A stretch of 64,000 nucleotides of DNA from Pseudomonas anguilliseptica (GTDB taxonomy: Bacteria; Pseudomonadota; Gammaproteobacteria; Pseudomonadales; Pseudomonadaceae). Position 1 is the first letter of the stretch; every line of letters starts with the position of its first letter. Of this stretch, positions 45,383 through 56,692 are shown in pieces. The position numbers and the translations under genes are program-made. The notes beneath the pieces are model-generated. The model had not been told where the DNA came from. It ran no database searches and saw nothing but the letters and a program-made list of their open reading frames with translations. The stretch covers positions 4,030,001 to 4,094,000 of the forward strand of contig NZ_FNSC01000001.1 of the NCBI RefSeq assembly GCF_900105355.1, written 5' to 3'.

Positions 45383-46828
45383 TTAGCGCTCTGCTTGCTC
45401 TGGCACCTCTAACTCACCCTGCCAACCACCACCCAATGCAGCGATCAGCTGCACGCTGGCGGTCAGACGGCTGCCCAGTAGGCTGAGGTTGCTGCGTTCG
45501 TTGTTCAGCGCGGTGGCCTGTACATTGACCACGCTGTTGAAGTCCACGGTACCGGCGCGGTACTGGTTCTCGATCAGGCGCAGAGACTCGCGTGCGGCAT
45601 CCAGCGCTTCCTGCTGGATCACGGCTTCCTGCTGCAGTACGCGCAGTTGCACCAGGTAGTCCTCCACTTCACGAAAGCTGTCGAGCACCGCCTGGCGGTA
45701 TTGCGCCACAGTCTGATCGTAGGCCGCTTCGCTGCGTTCCAGCTCGGCGCTGCGCGCGCCACCATCGAACAGGCTCAGCGCCAGCTGCGGGCCGAGCGAC
45801 CAGAAACGGTTGGGCAGATCAATCCAGTCGGCAAAGCTGCTGCCACGGTAACCGCCGCTGGCAGAAATGCTCAGGTCCGGATACCAGGCGGCTTCTGCAA
45901 CGCCGATTTCGGCGTTGGCGGCAATAACCCGGCGCTCGGCAGCAGCCACATCCGGGCGACGTTCAAGCAATTGCGACGGCAAGGCCACAGGTATCTCGGG
46001 TAGCGCGGGTAATTGCTCGCGCACGGTAATGCTCAGTTCGCTGGGCGGTACGCCGACCAGTACGGCAATCGCATGCTCCAGCTGCGCGCGCTGCCATTTC
46101 AGGTCGGTGGCCTGGGCCTGGGGGCTTTTCAGCTGGGTCAGGGCCTGGCTGACATCGGATTTCGGCACGATGCCGGCGTTGTACTGATTTTCCGTAAGTT
46201 TCAGCGACCGCGCATAGGCCGCGACTGTGGCATCAAGCAGGCGCTGCTGATCATCCAGCACGCGCAATTGCAGGTAGTTCTGCACCAGTTCGGCCTGCAG
46301 GCTGAGTTTTAGTGCGGCCAGGTCGGCGGCGCTGGCCTCGAAGCCGGCGCGGCTGGATTCCAGCGAGCGGCGCAGCTTGCCCCAGATATCCAGCTCCCAG
46401 GCGGCATTCAGGCCCAGCTCATAACTCTTGCTGATGCCACCCGCGCTGCTCGTGGTACTGCCGCTGTTGTTGCCGCTGCCCTGACTGCTGCGAGTGGCCC
46501 CAGCGCTGCCCGACAGGCTCGGATAGAACGCCGCTCGCGCGCCGCGCACCAGGGCGCGGGCCTGGCGATACTGCGCCTCGCTGGCGGCCAGGTTCTGGTT
46601 GGAGATATTCAGCCGCTCAACCAAAGCATTCAGCTCGGAATCGCCATACAGCTGCCACCAGTTGCCACGCGCCAGCGCATCACCGGGCTGGGCCTGGGTC
46701 CAGCCTTCGATCTGTTTGAACTGCGCCGGGGTTTGCAGCTGCGGGCGCTGATAGTCCGGACCGATGGCGCAGGCGCTTAGCGCCAGGCTTAGTGCCAACA
46801 GAGTGGGTAAGGCAACTAGTGCTTTCAT
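45383..46828 (-). CDS. opmB: Outer-membrane efflux channel of the MuxABC pump
   Basis: A 481-residue TolC/NodT-type outer-membrane factor. Lipoprotein signal with lipobox LSACA (Cys at about residue 20), then two outer-membrane efflux domains with long coiled-coil helices (RLNISNQNLAASEAQYRQAR and a later equivalent RLIENQYRAGTVDFNSVVNV). Its start overlaps the muxC stop by 4 bp (ATGA). Together the operon forms a tripartite RND drug exporter, here with its dedicated channel at the end, as in P. aeruginosa. Confidence 0.92.
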   Translation of the reverse strand: MKALVALPTLLALSLALSACAIGPDYQRPQLQTPAQFKQIEGWTQAQPGDALARGNWWQLYGDSELNALVERLNISNQNLAASEAQYRQARALVRGARAAFYPSLSGSAGATRSSQGSGNNSGSTTSSAGGISKSYELGLNAAWELDIWGKLRRSLESSRAGFEASAADLAALKLSLQAELVQNYLQLRVLDDQQRLLDATVAAYARSLKLTENQYNAGIVPKSDVSQALTQLKSPQAQATDLKWQRAQLEHAIAVLVGVPPSELSITVREQLPALPEIPVALPSQLLERRPDVAAAERRVIAANAEIGVAEAAWYPDLSISASGGYRGSSFADWIDLPNRFWSLGPQLALSLFDGGARSAELERSEAAYDQTVAQYRQAVLDSFREVEDYLVQLRVLQQEAVIQQEALDAARESLRLIENQYRAGTVDFNSVVNVQATALNNERSNLSLLGSRLTASVQLIAALGGGWQGELEVPEQAER

Positions 46829-49800
46829 AACGGGTTTTCCAGGGCAGCGTCAGTGCGCACGCCGCGCCAGCGGTTGATCCGATGGCGCAGGCGGTCGAAA
46901 TACAGGTAGATCACCGGTGTGGTGTAGAGGGTCAACAGCTGGCTCAATACCAGCCCACCGACAATGGTGATGCCCAGTGGCTGGCGCATTTCCGAGCCTT
47001 CGGCGCTGCTGAGCATCAGCGGCAGTGCGCCAAGAATCGCCGCCAGGGTGGTCATCATGATCGGCCTAAAACGCAGCAGACAGGCCTGGCGGATCGACTC
47101 CTCCGGGCTCAGGTGCTGCTGGCGTTCCAGCTGCAGGGCCAGGTCGATCATCAGAATCGCGTTCTTCTTGACGATACCGATCAGCAAAAACAAACCCAGC
47201 AGCGAGATCAGGCTGAACTCGATGCTCATCAGCTGTAACGCCAGCAGCGCTCCAACCCCGGCCGAGGGCAAGGTGGAGAGAATGGTCAGTGGGTGGATAT
47301 AGCTCTCGTAGAGCACTCCGAGAACGATATACACCACCACCAGGGCCAGCAGAATCATCCACGGCTGATTCTGCTGAGTTTTCTGAAAGGCGCCGCCAGT
47401 GCCACCGAGCATGCCCTGCACCTCGGTGGGCAAGCCGACCCGGGCAATCGCGTTATCGATGGCCTGACTGGCCTGCTCCAGGCTGACGCCTTCGGCCAGG
47501 GCGAAACCGATATTCTCTGCGGCGAACTGGCCCTGGTGATGCACGCGGTCTTCTTCCAGGCTGCGCTCCCAGCGGGCGAAACTGGATAACGGCACTCGCG
47601 CGCCCTCGGCGGTGATCAGCTGAATCTGGTCGAGGGTTTCCGGGTACTGGGCGAACTGCGGGTTGATTTCCATCACCACGCTGTACTGATTGAGGCTGTC
47701 GTAGATGGTCGACACCTGACGCTGACTAAACGCGTTATTCAGTACCGCGGTGATCATGTTCATGTCCACGCCCAGGCGCTTGGCCATGTCACGGTCGACC
47801 ACCAGGCGGATCTGCTGGGTGCCTTCGGCCTCCTTGGCGTCGATATCGGTCAGTTCCGGCAAGGCGCGCAGCGCTTCGCGCACCGGCGGCAACCATTTGC
47901 GCAGCTCATCCAGATCGCCGGACAGCAGCATGTATTCGTTTTCCGAGCTGCGCCCTTCCCGCCCGCCAATCTGCAGATCCTGATCGGGCATCAAAAACAT
48001 CCGCCCACCTGGCACTTTCGGCACCGACTGGCGCAGGCGGTTGATCACCTCCTGGGCGCTGGCCTTGCGCTCGGATACCGGTTTGAGGCGCACAATCATA
48101 AAGGCGTTGTTGATGCCGCCACTGCCACCGATAAACCCGGCCACGCTTTCCACTGCAGGATCGGCCAGCACGGCACGGCGATAAATCTCCATTTTCGGCT
48201 GCATCACCTGGAATGACAGACCGTCATCGCCGCGAATAAAGCCGATCAATTGGCCAGTGTCCTGCTGCGGCATAAAGGTTTTCGGCACGCTGACAAACAG
48301 GAAGATATTCAGCGCAATGGTCGCCAGCAGGCTGAACAGCATCAACAGCGAATGGCGCAACGCCCAGTCCAGGCTGCGCCGGTAGAACGCCAATACGCGC
48401 GTCTGCACGGCCCCGCCCCAACGCTGCATGGCGCTGGGCTTATGCTCGGCGGTTTCGATCTTGAGCCAGCGTGCGCAGAGCATCGGCGTCAGGGTCAGCG
48501 ACACCAGCAGGGAAATCACGATGGCCACGGCCAGGGTGATGGAAAACTCGCGGAATAGCCGCTCGACAATGCCGCCCATAAACAGGATCGAGATAAACAC
48601 CGCGACAAGCGACAGGTTCATCGCCAGCAAGGTGAAGCCCACCTCGCGCGCGCCCTTGAACGCGGCCGTCATCGGCGTTTCACCGGCTTCGATATGCCGC
48701 GAGATGTTTTCCAACACCACGATGGCGTCATCCACCACCAGGCCAGTGGCGATAATCAGCGCCATCAGCGACAGGTTGTTCAGGGAGAAATCCAGCAGGT
48801 ACATCACCGCAAAGGTGCCGACCAGCGATACCGGCACCGCCAGGGCCGGTATCAGCGCGGCGCGCCAACGGCCGAGAAAGGCGAATACCACCAGAATCAC
48901 CAGCACCACGGCGATCAGCAGGGTCTGCTCTGCCTCATGCAGGGTGGCGCGAATCACCGGCGAGCGGTCCATCGCCACTTCCAGCTCGATGCTGGCGGGA
49001 ATCACCGCACGCAAGGCCGGCAGTTGCTCACGAATGCCGGCGATAGTTTCGATGATATTGGCCCCGGCCTGCCGGTTGATCACCAACAGCACCGCCTGTT
49101 TATCGTTGAAGAAGCCGCTGTTGTAGCGGTCCTCGACGCCATCGGTGACGCTCGCCACATCGCCCAGGCGCACGGCCGCGCCGTCCTGATAGCGAATGAT
49201 CAGCGGCAGGTAATCGGCGGCTTTTTCCAGCTGATCGCTGGCCTGCACCTGCCAGTGCCGCTCGGCATCTTCCACCGCGCCTTTCGGCCGTTTGGCGTTG
49301 GCGGCACTGATGCTCTGACGCACTTCATCTAAGGCGATGCCGTACTGATCGAGCAGGCGCGGCTCCAGGGCGACGCGCACGGCGGGCAAGGAGCTGCCGC
49401 CGATCTGCACTTCACCGACGCCGGTTACCTGGGCCAGCTTCTGCGCCAGGATGGTCGAGGCTACGTCGTACAGCTGGCCCTTGTTGAGCACATCACTGGT
49501 CAGCGACAGCACCATGATCGGCGCCTGCGACGGGTTGACCTTGGCGTAGGTAGGCATGCTACGCATACCGCTGGGCAGCAGCTCGCGTGAGGCATTGATC
49601 GCCGCCTGCACCTCGCGGGCGGCGGCGTTAATGTCCCGGTCCAAGTCGAACTGGATCATGATCAGCGTATTGCCCTGGCTGCTGCGGCTGTTCATCTGGC
49701 TGATGCCGGCGATGGTGCCGAGCGAGCGCTCCAGCGGCGTGGCCACGCTCGACGCCATGATCTGCGGGCTGGCCCCCGGCAGACTGGCCTGCACGGTGAT

Positions 49801-49932
49801 GGTGGGGAAATCCATCTGCGGCAGCGGCGCCACCGGCAGCAGGCCGAAGCTGACGCCGCCGAGTAGCAGAATCGCCAGGCTTAGCAGCAGGGTTGCCACC
49901 GGCCGACGGATAAAGGGCGCGGAGAGATTCAT
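46825..49932 (-). CDS. muxC: RND efflux pump inner-membrane subunit MuxC (MdtC-like)
   Basis: A 1,035-residue HAE1-type RND protein with 12 membrane helices and two large periplasmic loops. The proton-relay pair is in [17 protein letters not shown] (TM4). [20 protein letters not shown] near the start is typical. It overlaps muxB and opmB by 4 bp each. MuxB and MuxC act as a hetero-trimer, like MdtB and MdtC of E. coli. Confidence 0.95.
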   Translation of the reverse strand: MNLSAPFIRRPVATLLLSLAILLLGGVSFGLLPVAPLPQMDFPTITVQASLPGASPQIMASSVATPLERSLGTIAGISQMNSRSSQGNTLIMIQFDLDRDINAAAREVQAAINASRELLPSGMRSMPTYAKVNPSQAPIMVLSLTSDVLNKGQLYDVASTILAQKLAQVTGVGEVQIGGSSLPAVRVALEPRLLDQYGIALDEVRQSISAANAKRPKGAVEDAERHWQVQASDQLEKAADYLPLIIRYQDGAAVRLGDVASVTDGVEDRYNSGFFNDKQAVLLVINRQAGANIIETIAGIREQLPALRAVIPASIELEVAMDRSPVIRATLHEAEQTLLIAVVLVILVVFAFLGRWRAALIPALAVPVSLVGTFAVMYLLDFSLNNLSLMALIIATGLVVDDAIVVLENISRHIEAGETPMTAAFKGAREVGFTLLAMNLSLVAVFISILFMGGIVERLFREFSITLAVAIVISLLVSLTLTPMLCARWLKIETAEHKPSAMQRWGGAVQTRVLAFYRRSLDWALRHSLLMLFSLLATIALNIFLFVSVPKTFMPQQDTGQLIGFIRGDDGLSFQVMQPKMEIYRRAVLADPAVESVAGFIGGSGGINNAFMIVRLKPVSERKASAQEVINRLRQSVPKVPGGRMFLMPDQDLQIGGREGRSSENEYMLLSGDLDELRKWLPPVREALRALPELTDIDAKEAEGTQQIRLVVDRDMAKRLGVDMNMITAVLNNAFSQRQVSTIYDSLNQYSVVMEINPQFAQYPETLDQIQLITAEGARVPLSSFARWERSLEEDRVHHQGQFAAENIGFALAEGVSLEQASQAIDNAIARVGLPTEVQGMLGGTGGAFQKTQQNQPWMILLALVVVYIVLGVLYESYIHPLTILSTLPSAGVGALLALQLMSIEFSLISLLGLFLLIGIVKKNAILMIDLALQLERQQHLSPEESIRQACLLRFRPIMMTTLAAILGALPLMLSSAEGSEMRQPLGITIVGGLVLSQLLTLYTTPVIYLYFDRLRHRINRWRGVRTDAALENPL

Positions 49933-52900
49933 GGGTTGACCACAAGCCCGGCCGCGCTACGGCCGCTGATGCGCCGCGACAGACGATCGAAGTACAGGTA
50001 GATCACCGGCGTAGTGAACAGCGTAAGGATCTGGCTCAGCAGCAGCCCGCCAACCATCACCAGGCCCAACGGTTGACGCAGTTCAGCACCGGAGCCGGTG
50101 GCCAGCATCAGCGGGATCGCCCCAAACAACGCGGCCAGGGTGGTCATCAGAATTGGGCGGAAACGCAACAGCGCTGCCTGGTAGATCGCCGCTTCCGGCT
50201 GCATGCCCTGGTTGCGTTCGGCGTCGAGGGCGAAGTCGATCATCATGATCGCGTTCTTCTTGACGATGCCAATCAGCAAGATGATGCCGATGATCGCAAT
50301 CAACCCCAACTCGTTGCCGCTGATCAGCAACGCCAGCAGCGCGCCAACGCCCGCCGAGGGCAAGGTGGAGAGGATGGTGATGGGGTGGATATAACTCTCG
50401 TAGAGCACGCCGAGCACGATATACATGGTGACGATGGCCGCGAGAATCAGCAGCAAGGTGCTCGACAGCGAGGCGCGGAAGGCTTCAGCAGCGCCCTGGA
50501 AGCGCGTCTGCACCGCCGGCGGAATGCCGATCTCCTGTTCAACCCGTTCGATCACCGCCACCGCCTCGCCCAGCGACACGCCGCTGGCCAGGTTGAATGA
50601 CAGGGTGGCGGCCGGGAATTGACCGATATGGTTGATCAGCAGGCTGGCGGCCCGCTCCTCGACCTGGGCCAGGGTCGACAGCGCGACCTGCTGACCATCG
50701 GCGGCCTTGACGTGAATCTGCCGCAGCGCCGCCGGACCGATGCTGCCGGCATTCTCGCTTTCCAGCACCACGCGGTACTGGCTGGCCTGGGTGTAGATGG
50801 TGGAAATCTGCCGCTGGCCGAAGGCGTCGTATAGCGCGTTGTCGATATCGGCAATGCTTACGCCGAGGCGCCCGGCCATGTCGCGGTCGATCTGCAGAAA
50901 CACCTGCAAGCCGCGGTTTTGCAGGTCGCTGGCGACATCGGTCAGCTCCGGCTGCTCGCGCAGCGCGCTGACCAGCTTGGGCACCCACTCTTCGAGCAGG
51001 CTGATATCCGGCGACTCCATGCTGAACTGGAACTGCGTGCGGCTGACCCGATCCTCGATGGACAGGTCCTGCACCGGCTGCAGGTACAGCTCGATACCGG
51101 GAATCCGCGCCAGCTGCGGGCGCAGCCGCTCAATCACTTCACCAGCGCTGATATCGCGTTCGGCCCGTGGCGTCAGGTTGATCAGCAGGCGACCACTGTT
51201 CAGTGTCGGGTTGTCACCGTCCACGCCGATATAGGACGACAGGCTAGCCACAGCCGGGTCCTGCAGTATCACCTCGGCTAGGCGCTGTTGACGCTCGCTC
51301 ATGGCGCGGAAGGAAATCGACTGCGGTGCTTCGGAAATGCCCTGAATCACCCCGATGTCCTGCACCGGGAAGAAGCCCTTTGGCACCGCCAGGTACAGCA
51401 CTACAGTCAGCGCAAGGGTGCCGATGGCCACCAACAGAGTCAGTGGCTGATGCTTGAGCACCCAGGTCAGCCATACGCCGTAACGGGCGATCATGCCGTC
51501 GATCACTGCCCCGGCGGCGCGGTAGAAGCGCCCTTCTGCCTCGGGCTTTTCCGCCTTGAGCAGGCGCGCGCAAATCATCGGCGTCAGGGTCAGCGACACC
51601 ACCAGGGAAATCAGAATCGCCACCGCCAGGGTGATGGCAAATTCGCGGAACAGCCTTCCGACCACATCGGCCATAAACAGCAGCGGAATCAGCACGGCAA
51701 TCAACGAGATGGTCAGCGACACCAGGGTAAAGCCGATCTGCTTTGCGCCTTTCAGCGCCGCATTCAGCGGGGTTTCGCCCTCTTCCAGATGACGGGCGAT
51801 GTTCTCCAGCATGACAATGGCATCGTCCACCACGAAGCCGGTGGCGATAGTCAGGGCCATCAGCGTCAGGTTGTTGATGGTGAAGCCGGCCAGGTACATC
51901 ACGCCGAATGTACCGATCAGCGACAGCGGCACGACGATGGAGGGGATGATGGTGGCCGACACCTTGCGCAGAAACAGGAAGGTCACCAGCACCACCAGGG
52001 CGATGGCCAGCAGCAGCTCATGCTGCACGCCCCTGACCGCAGCGCGAATGGTTTCGGTGCGATCAGTCAGCACGCTGACCTCGACGCTGGCCGGCAGGCC
52101 CTGGGTCAGGTTGGGCAACAACGTCTGAATACTGTCGACTACATCAATCACGTTGGCGCCGGGTTGGCGCTGCACATTGACCAGCACCGCTTCGTTGCGA
52201 TTGGCCCAGGCGGCCAGACGCTGGTTTTCCGCGCCGTCGATGATTTCGGCGACATCCTTCAGGCGCAGCGTGGCGCCATCCTTGTAGCCAAGAATCAGCT
52301 CGCGGCATTCATCGACAGATTTCAGCTGATCGTTGGCATCCAGCTGCGACACCCGCGTTGGGCCGTCGAAGTTGCCCTTGGGCTGATTGACGTTGCTGGC
52401 GGTGATCAGCGTGCGCACATCGCTGAGGTTCAAACCATAGGACGCCAGCGCCTCCGGCTTGACCCGCAAGCGCACGGCCGGCCGCTGACCACCAGCAAGG
52501 GTCACCAGGCCGACACCGCTGGTTTGTGCGAGTTTCTGTGCCAGGCGGGTATCGACCAGATCGAACACCTGCGGCAGCGGCATGGTTTTCGAGCTGATGG
52601 CCAGAGTCAGCACCGGGGTGTCGGCCGGGTTGACCTTGTTGTACACCGGCGGCGCCGGTAGATCATTGGGCAGCAGGTTGCTCGCGCCGTTGATCGCGGC
52701 CTGCACTTCCTGCTCGGCGACATCCAGCTGCACCTCCAGGTTAAAACGCAGGGTAATCACCGAGGCGCCGCCCGAGCTGGTTGAGGACATCTGTTTCAAC
52801 CCGGCCATCTGGCCGAACTGGCGTTCCAGGGGCGCGGTGACTGCGCTGGTCATCACGTCCGGGCTGGAGCCGGGATACAGGGTCATCACCCGAATGGTCG

Positions 52901-53027
52901 GGTAATCCACTTCCGGCAGCGCCGATACGGGCAGCAGGCGGTAAGCGATCAGACCACTCAGGAAGATCGCCAGCATGATCAGCGTGGTGGCGACCGGGCG
53001 CAGGATAAACAGGCGAGAGGCGTTCAT
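49929..53027 (-). CDS. muxB: RND efflux pump inner-membrane subunit MuxB (MdtB-like)
   Basis: A 1,032-residue RND protein. [22 protein letters not shown] opens the first periplasmic loop and [20 protein letters not shown] carries the TM4 Asp pair. Second subunit of the hetero-oligomeric pump; the start overlaps muxA by 4 bp. P. aeruginosa MuxABC-OpmB exports novobiocin, aztreonam, macrolides and tetracycline; the range here is unknown. Confidence 0.95.
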   Translation of the reverse strand: MNASRLFILRPVATTLIMLAIFLSGLIAYRLLPVSALPEVDYPTIRVMTLYPGSSPDVMTSAVTAPLERQFGQMAGLKQMSSTSSGGASVITLRFNLEVQLDVAEQEVQAAINGASNLLPNDLPAPPVYNKVNPADTPVLTLAISSKTMPLPQVFDLVDTRLAQKLAQTSGVGLVTLAGGQRPAVRLRVKPEALASYGLNLSDVRTLITASNVNQPKGNFDGPTRVSQLDANDQLKSVDECRELILGYKDGATLRLKDVAEIIDGAENQRLAAWANRNEAVLVNVQRQPGANVIDVVDSIQTLLPNLTQGLPASVEVSVLTDRTETIRAAVRGVQHELLLAIALVVLVTFLFLRKVSATIIPSIVVPLSLIGTFGVMYLAGFTINNLTLMALTIATGFVVDDAIVMLENIARHLEEGETPLNAALKGAKQIGFTLVSLTISLIAVLIPLLFMADVVGRLFREFAITLAVAILISLVVSLTLTPMICARLLKAEKPEAEGRFYRAAGAVIDGMIARYGVWLTWVLKHQPLTLLVAIGTLALTVVLYLAVPKGFFPVQDIGVIQGISEAPQSISFRAMSERQQRLAEVILQDPAVASLSSYIGVDGDNPTLNSGRLLINLTPRAERDISAGEVIERLRPQLARIPGIELYLQPVQDLSIEDRVSRTQFQFSMESPDISLLEEWVPKLVSALREQPELTDVASDLQNRGLQVFLQIDRDMAGRLGVSIADIDNALYDAFGQRQISTIYTQASQYRVVLESENAGSIGPAALRQIHVKAADGQQVALSTLAQVEERAASLLINHIGQFPAATLSFNLASGVSLGEAVAVIERVEQEIGIPPAVQTRFQGAAEAFRASLSSTLLLILAAIVTMYIVLGVLYESYIHPITILSTLPSAGVGALLALLISGNELGLIAIIGIILLIGIVKKNAIMMIDFALDAERNQGMQPEAAIYQAALLRFRPILMTTLAALFGAIPLMLATGSGAELRQPLGLVMVGGLLLSQILTLFTTPVIYLYFDRLSRRISGRSAAGLVVNP

Positions 53028-54250
53028 TGGGCGCGCGGCGCTCGTTTGCCTTCAGGCTTTGCCACTTGCGTCTGAGCGGCAACCGGCTTGTCGCCTATCA
53101 CCTCGACCTTGTTGCCGGAGCGCAAGCGATCAGTACCTTCCAGCACCAAACGATCACCGGCCTTGAGACCCTGCTCGACCACACTGAGCTGGCCATCGCT
53201 GGCGCCGACACTGACCGGCGTCAGCTGTACCTTGTCTTCAGCGTCCACTACATAGGCGAAGGTGCCGCTGGCGCCGAATTGCAGTGCAGCGGCCGGCATC
53301 AGGGTGACGTTCTGCAGGGTTTTCACCCGCAGGCGCACGTTGACGAACTGGTTGGGAAAGAGCATTTCTTCGGCGTTGGCGAAGCGCGCCTTGAGCTTGA
53401 CCGTGCCAGTGGCGGTGTCGATCAGGTTATCGACGCTCTCCAGCTCGCCGTCGGCCAGTTTGAGTTTTTCACTGCGGTCCCAGGCCTCGACGGTTAGGGT
53501 CGCACCACTTCTCAGTTGCTGCACCACTGCCGGCAGTTCGGCTTCGGGCAGGGTAAACATCACAGCAATCGGCAGAGTCTGGGTAATTACCACCAGCGGC
53601 AACGCATCGCCGGAGCTGACCAGGTTGCCAACATCGGCCTGACGAATACCCAGGCGGCCGGTAATAGGCGCGCGAATTTGGGTGAAATCGATGTTGAGCC
53701 GCGCAGTGGCGACATTCGCTTGTAGGCTCTTGATCCCGCCACGGTACTGATTAACCAGCGTTTCCTGGGTATCGAGGGTCTGCTTGGCAATCGATTCTTC
53801 GGCGTACAGACCGCGGTAACGCGCCAGGTCCAGTTCGGCATTGCGCAGCTGCGCCTGACTTTCCTGCAGGGCGCCCTGGGCCTGCTGCAGGGCGATTTCG
53901 TAAGGGCGTGGGTCGATCACTGCAAGCAGATCGCCAGCCTTGACCTGTTGGCCATCCTTGAACAGCAACTTGACCAGCTCACCCTCCACCCGGCCGCGCA
54001 CATTCACCGTGTTATAGGCGGTGACGGTACCCAGGGCCTTGAGTTCAACCGGGAAATCGCCCTGGCTGACAGTCGCCACGCGCACCGGCACCGGGCCGCC
54101 ATCACGCCAAGGTCCGCCACGCTGCGGCGCTTCCGGCGGGCTGGGCCAGAACCACCACAGCAATACGGCAAGAACAGCCAACGCGATTGAGCCGAGCAGC
54201 CATTGGCGCGACAGATTGCGAGGACGGTTGGTGAACTGTGTATCAGACAT
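53024..54250 (-). CDS. muxA: RND efflux periplasmic adaptor MuxA (MdtA-like)
   Basis: A 408-residue membrane-fusion protein. The N-terminal anchor ([20 protein letters not shown]) is followed by a lipoyl half ([20 protein letters not shown]), an alpha-hairpin ([28 protein letters not shown]), and the second lipoyl half ([18 protein letters not shown]). ATG 54250 was chosen over a GTG at 54262 because the AAGGAAG ribosome site is then properly spaced. First gene of the operon. Confidence 0.94.
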   Translation of the reverse strand: MSDTQFTNRPRNLSRQWLLGSIALAVLAVLLWWFWPSPPEAPQRGGPWRDGGPVPVRVATVSQGDFPVELKALGTVTAYNTVNVRGRVEGELVKLLFKDGQQVKAGDLLAVIDPRPYEIALQQAQGALQESQAQLRNAELDLARYRGLYAEESIAKQTLDTQETLVNQYRGGIKSLQANVATARLNIDFTQIRAPITGRLGIRQADVGNLVSSGDALPLVVITQTLPIAVMFTLPEAELPAVVQQLRSGATLTVEAWDRSEKLKLADGELESVDNLIDTATGTVKLKARFANAEEMLFPNQFVNVRLRVKTLQNVTLMPAAALQFGASGTFAYVVDAEDKVQLTPVSVGASDGQLSVVEQGLKAGDRLVLEGTDRLRSGNKVEVIGDKPVAAQTQVAKPEGKRAPRAQ

Positions 54251-54368
54251 GGCGACGATCACTTCCTTGGGGAGCGTGAACGATATGCAATATCAGCCGG
54301 CCTGCAAAGCCTCTTTACCGCCTATTTACCTTTTCCTTACGTAACTAAATATCTGATCCACATATGAA

Positions 54369-54391
54369 AACGGCCTGCAGAGCAGGCCGTT
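54369..54391 (-). terminator. Terminator after tpx
   Basis: A perfect 10-bp stem (AACGGCCTGC / GCAGGCCGTT) with a 3-base loop, followed on the minus strand by TTTTC, 20 bp after the tpx stop. Confidence 0.88.
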
Positions 54392-54411
54392 GGACACGCA
54401 TTGAGCAGGTG

Positions 54412-54912
54412 TTACTTGAGCGCAGCAATCGCGGCGTCGTAGTTCGGCTCGTCAGCAATTTCACCGACCAGCTCGCTGTGCAGCACTTTGTCGTTTTCAT
54501 CCAGCACCACGACCGCACGGGCAGCCACACCCACCAGCGGGCCGCTGGCAATGGCCACGCCGTAGCTCTGCAGGAAGTCGGCGCCACGCATGGTCGACAA
54601 GTTGATCACGTTTTCCAGACCTTCGGCACCGCAGAAACGCGCCTGGGCGAACGGCAGGTCAGTGGAAATGCACAGCACCACGGTGTTGGCCAGCTTGCTG
54701 GCACTGGCGTTGAAGGTACGCACGGAGGTGGCGCAGGTTGGGGTATCAACACTTGGGAAAATATTCAGGACTTTGCGCTTGCCGGCCAGGCTGGCCAGGC
54801 TCACGTCACTGAGGTCACCGGCAACCAGGCTAAACGCCGGCGCTTGCTGACCAATCTGCGGCAGTTGACCGGTGACTTCAACCGGGGAACCTTTGAGGGT
54901 GACTTGTGCCAT
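54412..54912 (-). CDS. tpx: Thiol peroxidase
   Basis: A 166-residue atypical 2-Cys peroxiredoxin that reduces alkyl and lipid hydroperoxides using thioredoxin. Peroxidatic C60 in [15 protein letters not shown] and resolving C94 in [13 protein letters not shown], the spacing of the Tpx family. The start is at MAQVTLKG; an in-frame codon six residues upstream is unlikely. A single-gene unit between two hairpins. Confidence 0.95.
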   Translation of the reverse strand: MAQVTLKGSPVEVTGQLPQIGQQAPAFSLVAGDLSDVSLASLAGKRKVLNIFPSVDTPTCATSVRTFNASASKLANTVVLCISTDLPFAQARFCGAEGLENVINLSTMRGADFLQSYGVAIASGPLVGVAARAVVVLDENDKVLHSELVGEIADEPNYDAAIAALK

Positions 54913-54955
54913 GGAGACGATCCTTTTCAACGAGATTGGAGAGGGTTAACAAGTA

Positions 54956-54991
54956 AGGGCGCGAACCCGCCAAATGGCAAGCCCGCGCCCT
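54956..54991 (-). terminator. Hairpin between the symporter gene and tpx
   Basis: AGGGCGCG and CGCGCCCT pair around a 20-base loop that itself has short pairing; on the minus strand it ends with TTACTTG rather than a T-run. Possibly the terminator of the symporter gene, about 63 bp after its stop. Confidence 0.5.
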
Positions 54992-55054
54992 CTTGAAGGG
55001 AGGCAAGCATAGCTGACCAAAAAGTCAGACTACCCTGCCTGCCCAGGCGACACA

Positions 55055-56398
55055 TCAATTTTTTGCGAAGTGATCCTTGGTCAGCTTGACCACGATAGGG
55101 CCGAGCAACAGCAGCGACAGCAGGTTAGGAATCGCCATCAGACCGTTGAGGGTATCGGCCACCAACCAGGCGAAGTCCAGCTGGGCAATCGCACCAAACG
55201 GCACGGCTACTACCCAGAGGATGCGGAACGGCAGGATCGATTTGGTACCGACCATATATTCCCAGCACTTCTCGCCGAAGTAGCTCCAGCCAAGGATGGT
55301 GGTAAAGGCAAACACCACCAGGGCAATGGTCAGAATATAACCACCAACGCCCGGCATCGCCTGTTCGAAGGCTGCCGCCGACAGCGCTGCACCGCTGGCA
55401 CCGCTGGTCCACACGCCGGAGGTGATGATCGCCAAGCCAGTCATCGAGCAGATGATGATGGTGTCGATAAAGGTCCCGAGCATACCGATCATCCCCGAAC
55501 GTACCGGACTGCTGGTGGTGCCGGCCGCCTGAGCGATACCTGAAGTACCCAGGCCTGCTTCGTTGGAGAAGATACCGCGCGCCACACCAAAACGAATCGC
55601 CGCCATCACCGCCGCACCGGCAAAACCACCGGTAGCAGCAATCGGGGTAAAGGCGTAGGTGAAGATCATTTCAAAGGCTTTCGGGATTTCCGCAGCATTG
55701 ACCACCAGCACCACGAACGCGGCAATGATGTAGGCCACGCACATAAAGGGCACCAGGGTCGCGGCAACTTTACCGATACGCTTGATGCCGCCGAGGATCA
55801 CCATACCGACAAACAGCATGGTCACCACACCGGTCACCCACAGCGGAATATTGAAGGTGGTGTGCAGGGCTGCGGCCATGCTGTTGACCTGCACCATGTT
55901 GCCGATACCGAAACCGGCAAAGCCGCCGAAGATGGCGAACGCGGTACCCAGCCACAGCCACTTCTTGCCCAGGCCGTTCTTGATCGCGTACATCGGACCG
56001 CCGACGTGTTCGCCGCGCTCATCCTTCTCGCGGTAATGCACCGCCAGCACTACTTCGCAGTACTTGGTGGCCATACCGACCAGTGCGGTACACCACATCC
56101 AGAACAATGCACCCGGACCGCCGAGGAAAATCGCGGTGGCCACACCGGCGATATTACCGGTACCGACGGTGGCGGCCAGGCAAGTCATCAGCGCTTGGAA
56201 CGGGCTAATCTCGCCGCTCTCGGCATCGCCTTTCTGGCGGCCTTGCCACATCAGTTTGAAGCCTGCGCCGATCTTGCTCAGCGGCATAAATTTCAGGCGC
56301 AGCATGAGGAACAGACCAGTGCCGAGAATCAGCACCAGCATGGGCGGGCCCCAGACCACGCCATTGAGTTGATTAACCAGGGTGTTGACGAATTCCAT
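55055..56398 (-). CDS. Sodium:alanine symporter family (AGCS) protein
   Basis: A 447-residue inner-membrane transporter with about ten helices that couples sodium entry to uptake of alanine or glycine. Signature segments are LAATVGTGNIAGVATAIFLG, FSNEAGLGTSGIAQAAGTT and SYFGEKCWEYM. Full length. AAGGAAAAGAGC lies just before the ATG. A single gene with no partner. Confidence 0.93.
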   Translation of the reverse strand: MEFVNTLVNQLNGVVWGPPMLVLILGTGLFLMLRLKFMPLSKIGAGFKLMWQGRQKGDAESGEISPFQALMTCLAATVGTGNIAGVATAIFLGGPGALFWMWCTALVGMATKYCEVVLAVHYREKDERGEHVGGPMYAIKNGLGKKWLWLGTAFAIFGGFAGFGIGNMVQVNSMAAALHTTFNIPLWVTGVVTMLFVGMVILGGIKRIGKVAATLVPFMCVAYIIAAFVVLVVNAAEIPKAFEMIFTYAFTPIAATGGFAGAAVMAAIRFGVARGIFSNEAGLGTSGIAQAAGTTSSPVRSGMIGMLGTFIDTIIICSMTGLAIITSGVWTSGASGAALSAAAFEQAMPGVGGYILTIALVVFAFTTILGWSYFGEKCWEYMVGTKSILPFRILWVVAVPFGAIAQLDFAWLVADTLNGLMAIPNLLSLLLLGPIVVKLTKDHFAKN

Positions 56399-56692
56399 GC
56401 TCTTTTCCTTATTCTTGTAGTGAACGCGAGGTGGGCACCCTTCGCTTGTCCGATTGCCGGGTAGGCCTGGCTGTTACACAGAACGCGAGCCGGGTTGGCA
56501 CGCCTGTAAACAACGGATCGGGCTATACCAGTCAGCACAACGACTGCCCGGTGATCAGCGGCGGTCAGTATATGAAGACTGTGATAGTGGTTTTCACTGT
56601 TTAGATTTCAACGCTCAGACGTTTTGAGCGAGGCGCGCAATTTAAACGCGAATTTAATGGCTTAATCCAGCATTAACCCGCACAAACAGCCC
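56399..56692. other. Intergenic region between tamB and the symporter gene
   Basis: 294 bp without a convincing gene. It holds the symporter promoter region; the AT-rich part near 56590-56680 (TTTAGATTTCAACGC, AATTTAAACGCGAATTTAAT) lies next to the tamB stop. No riboswitch-like fold was recognised. Confidence 0.4.
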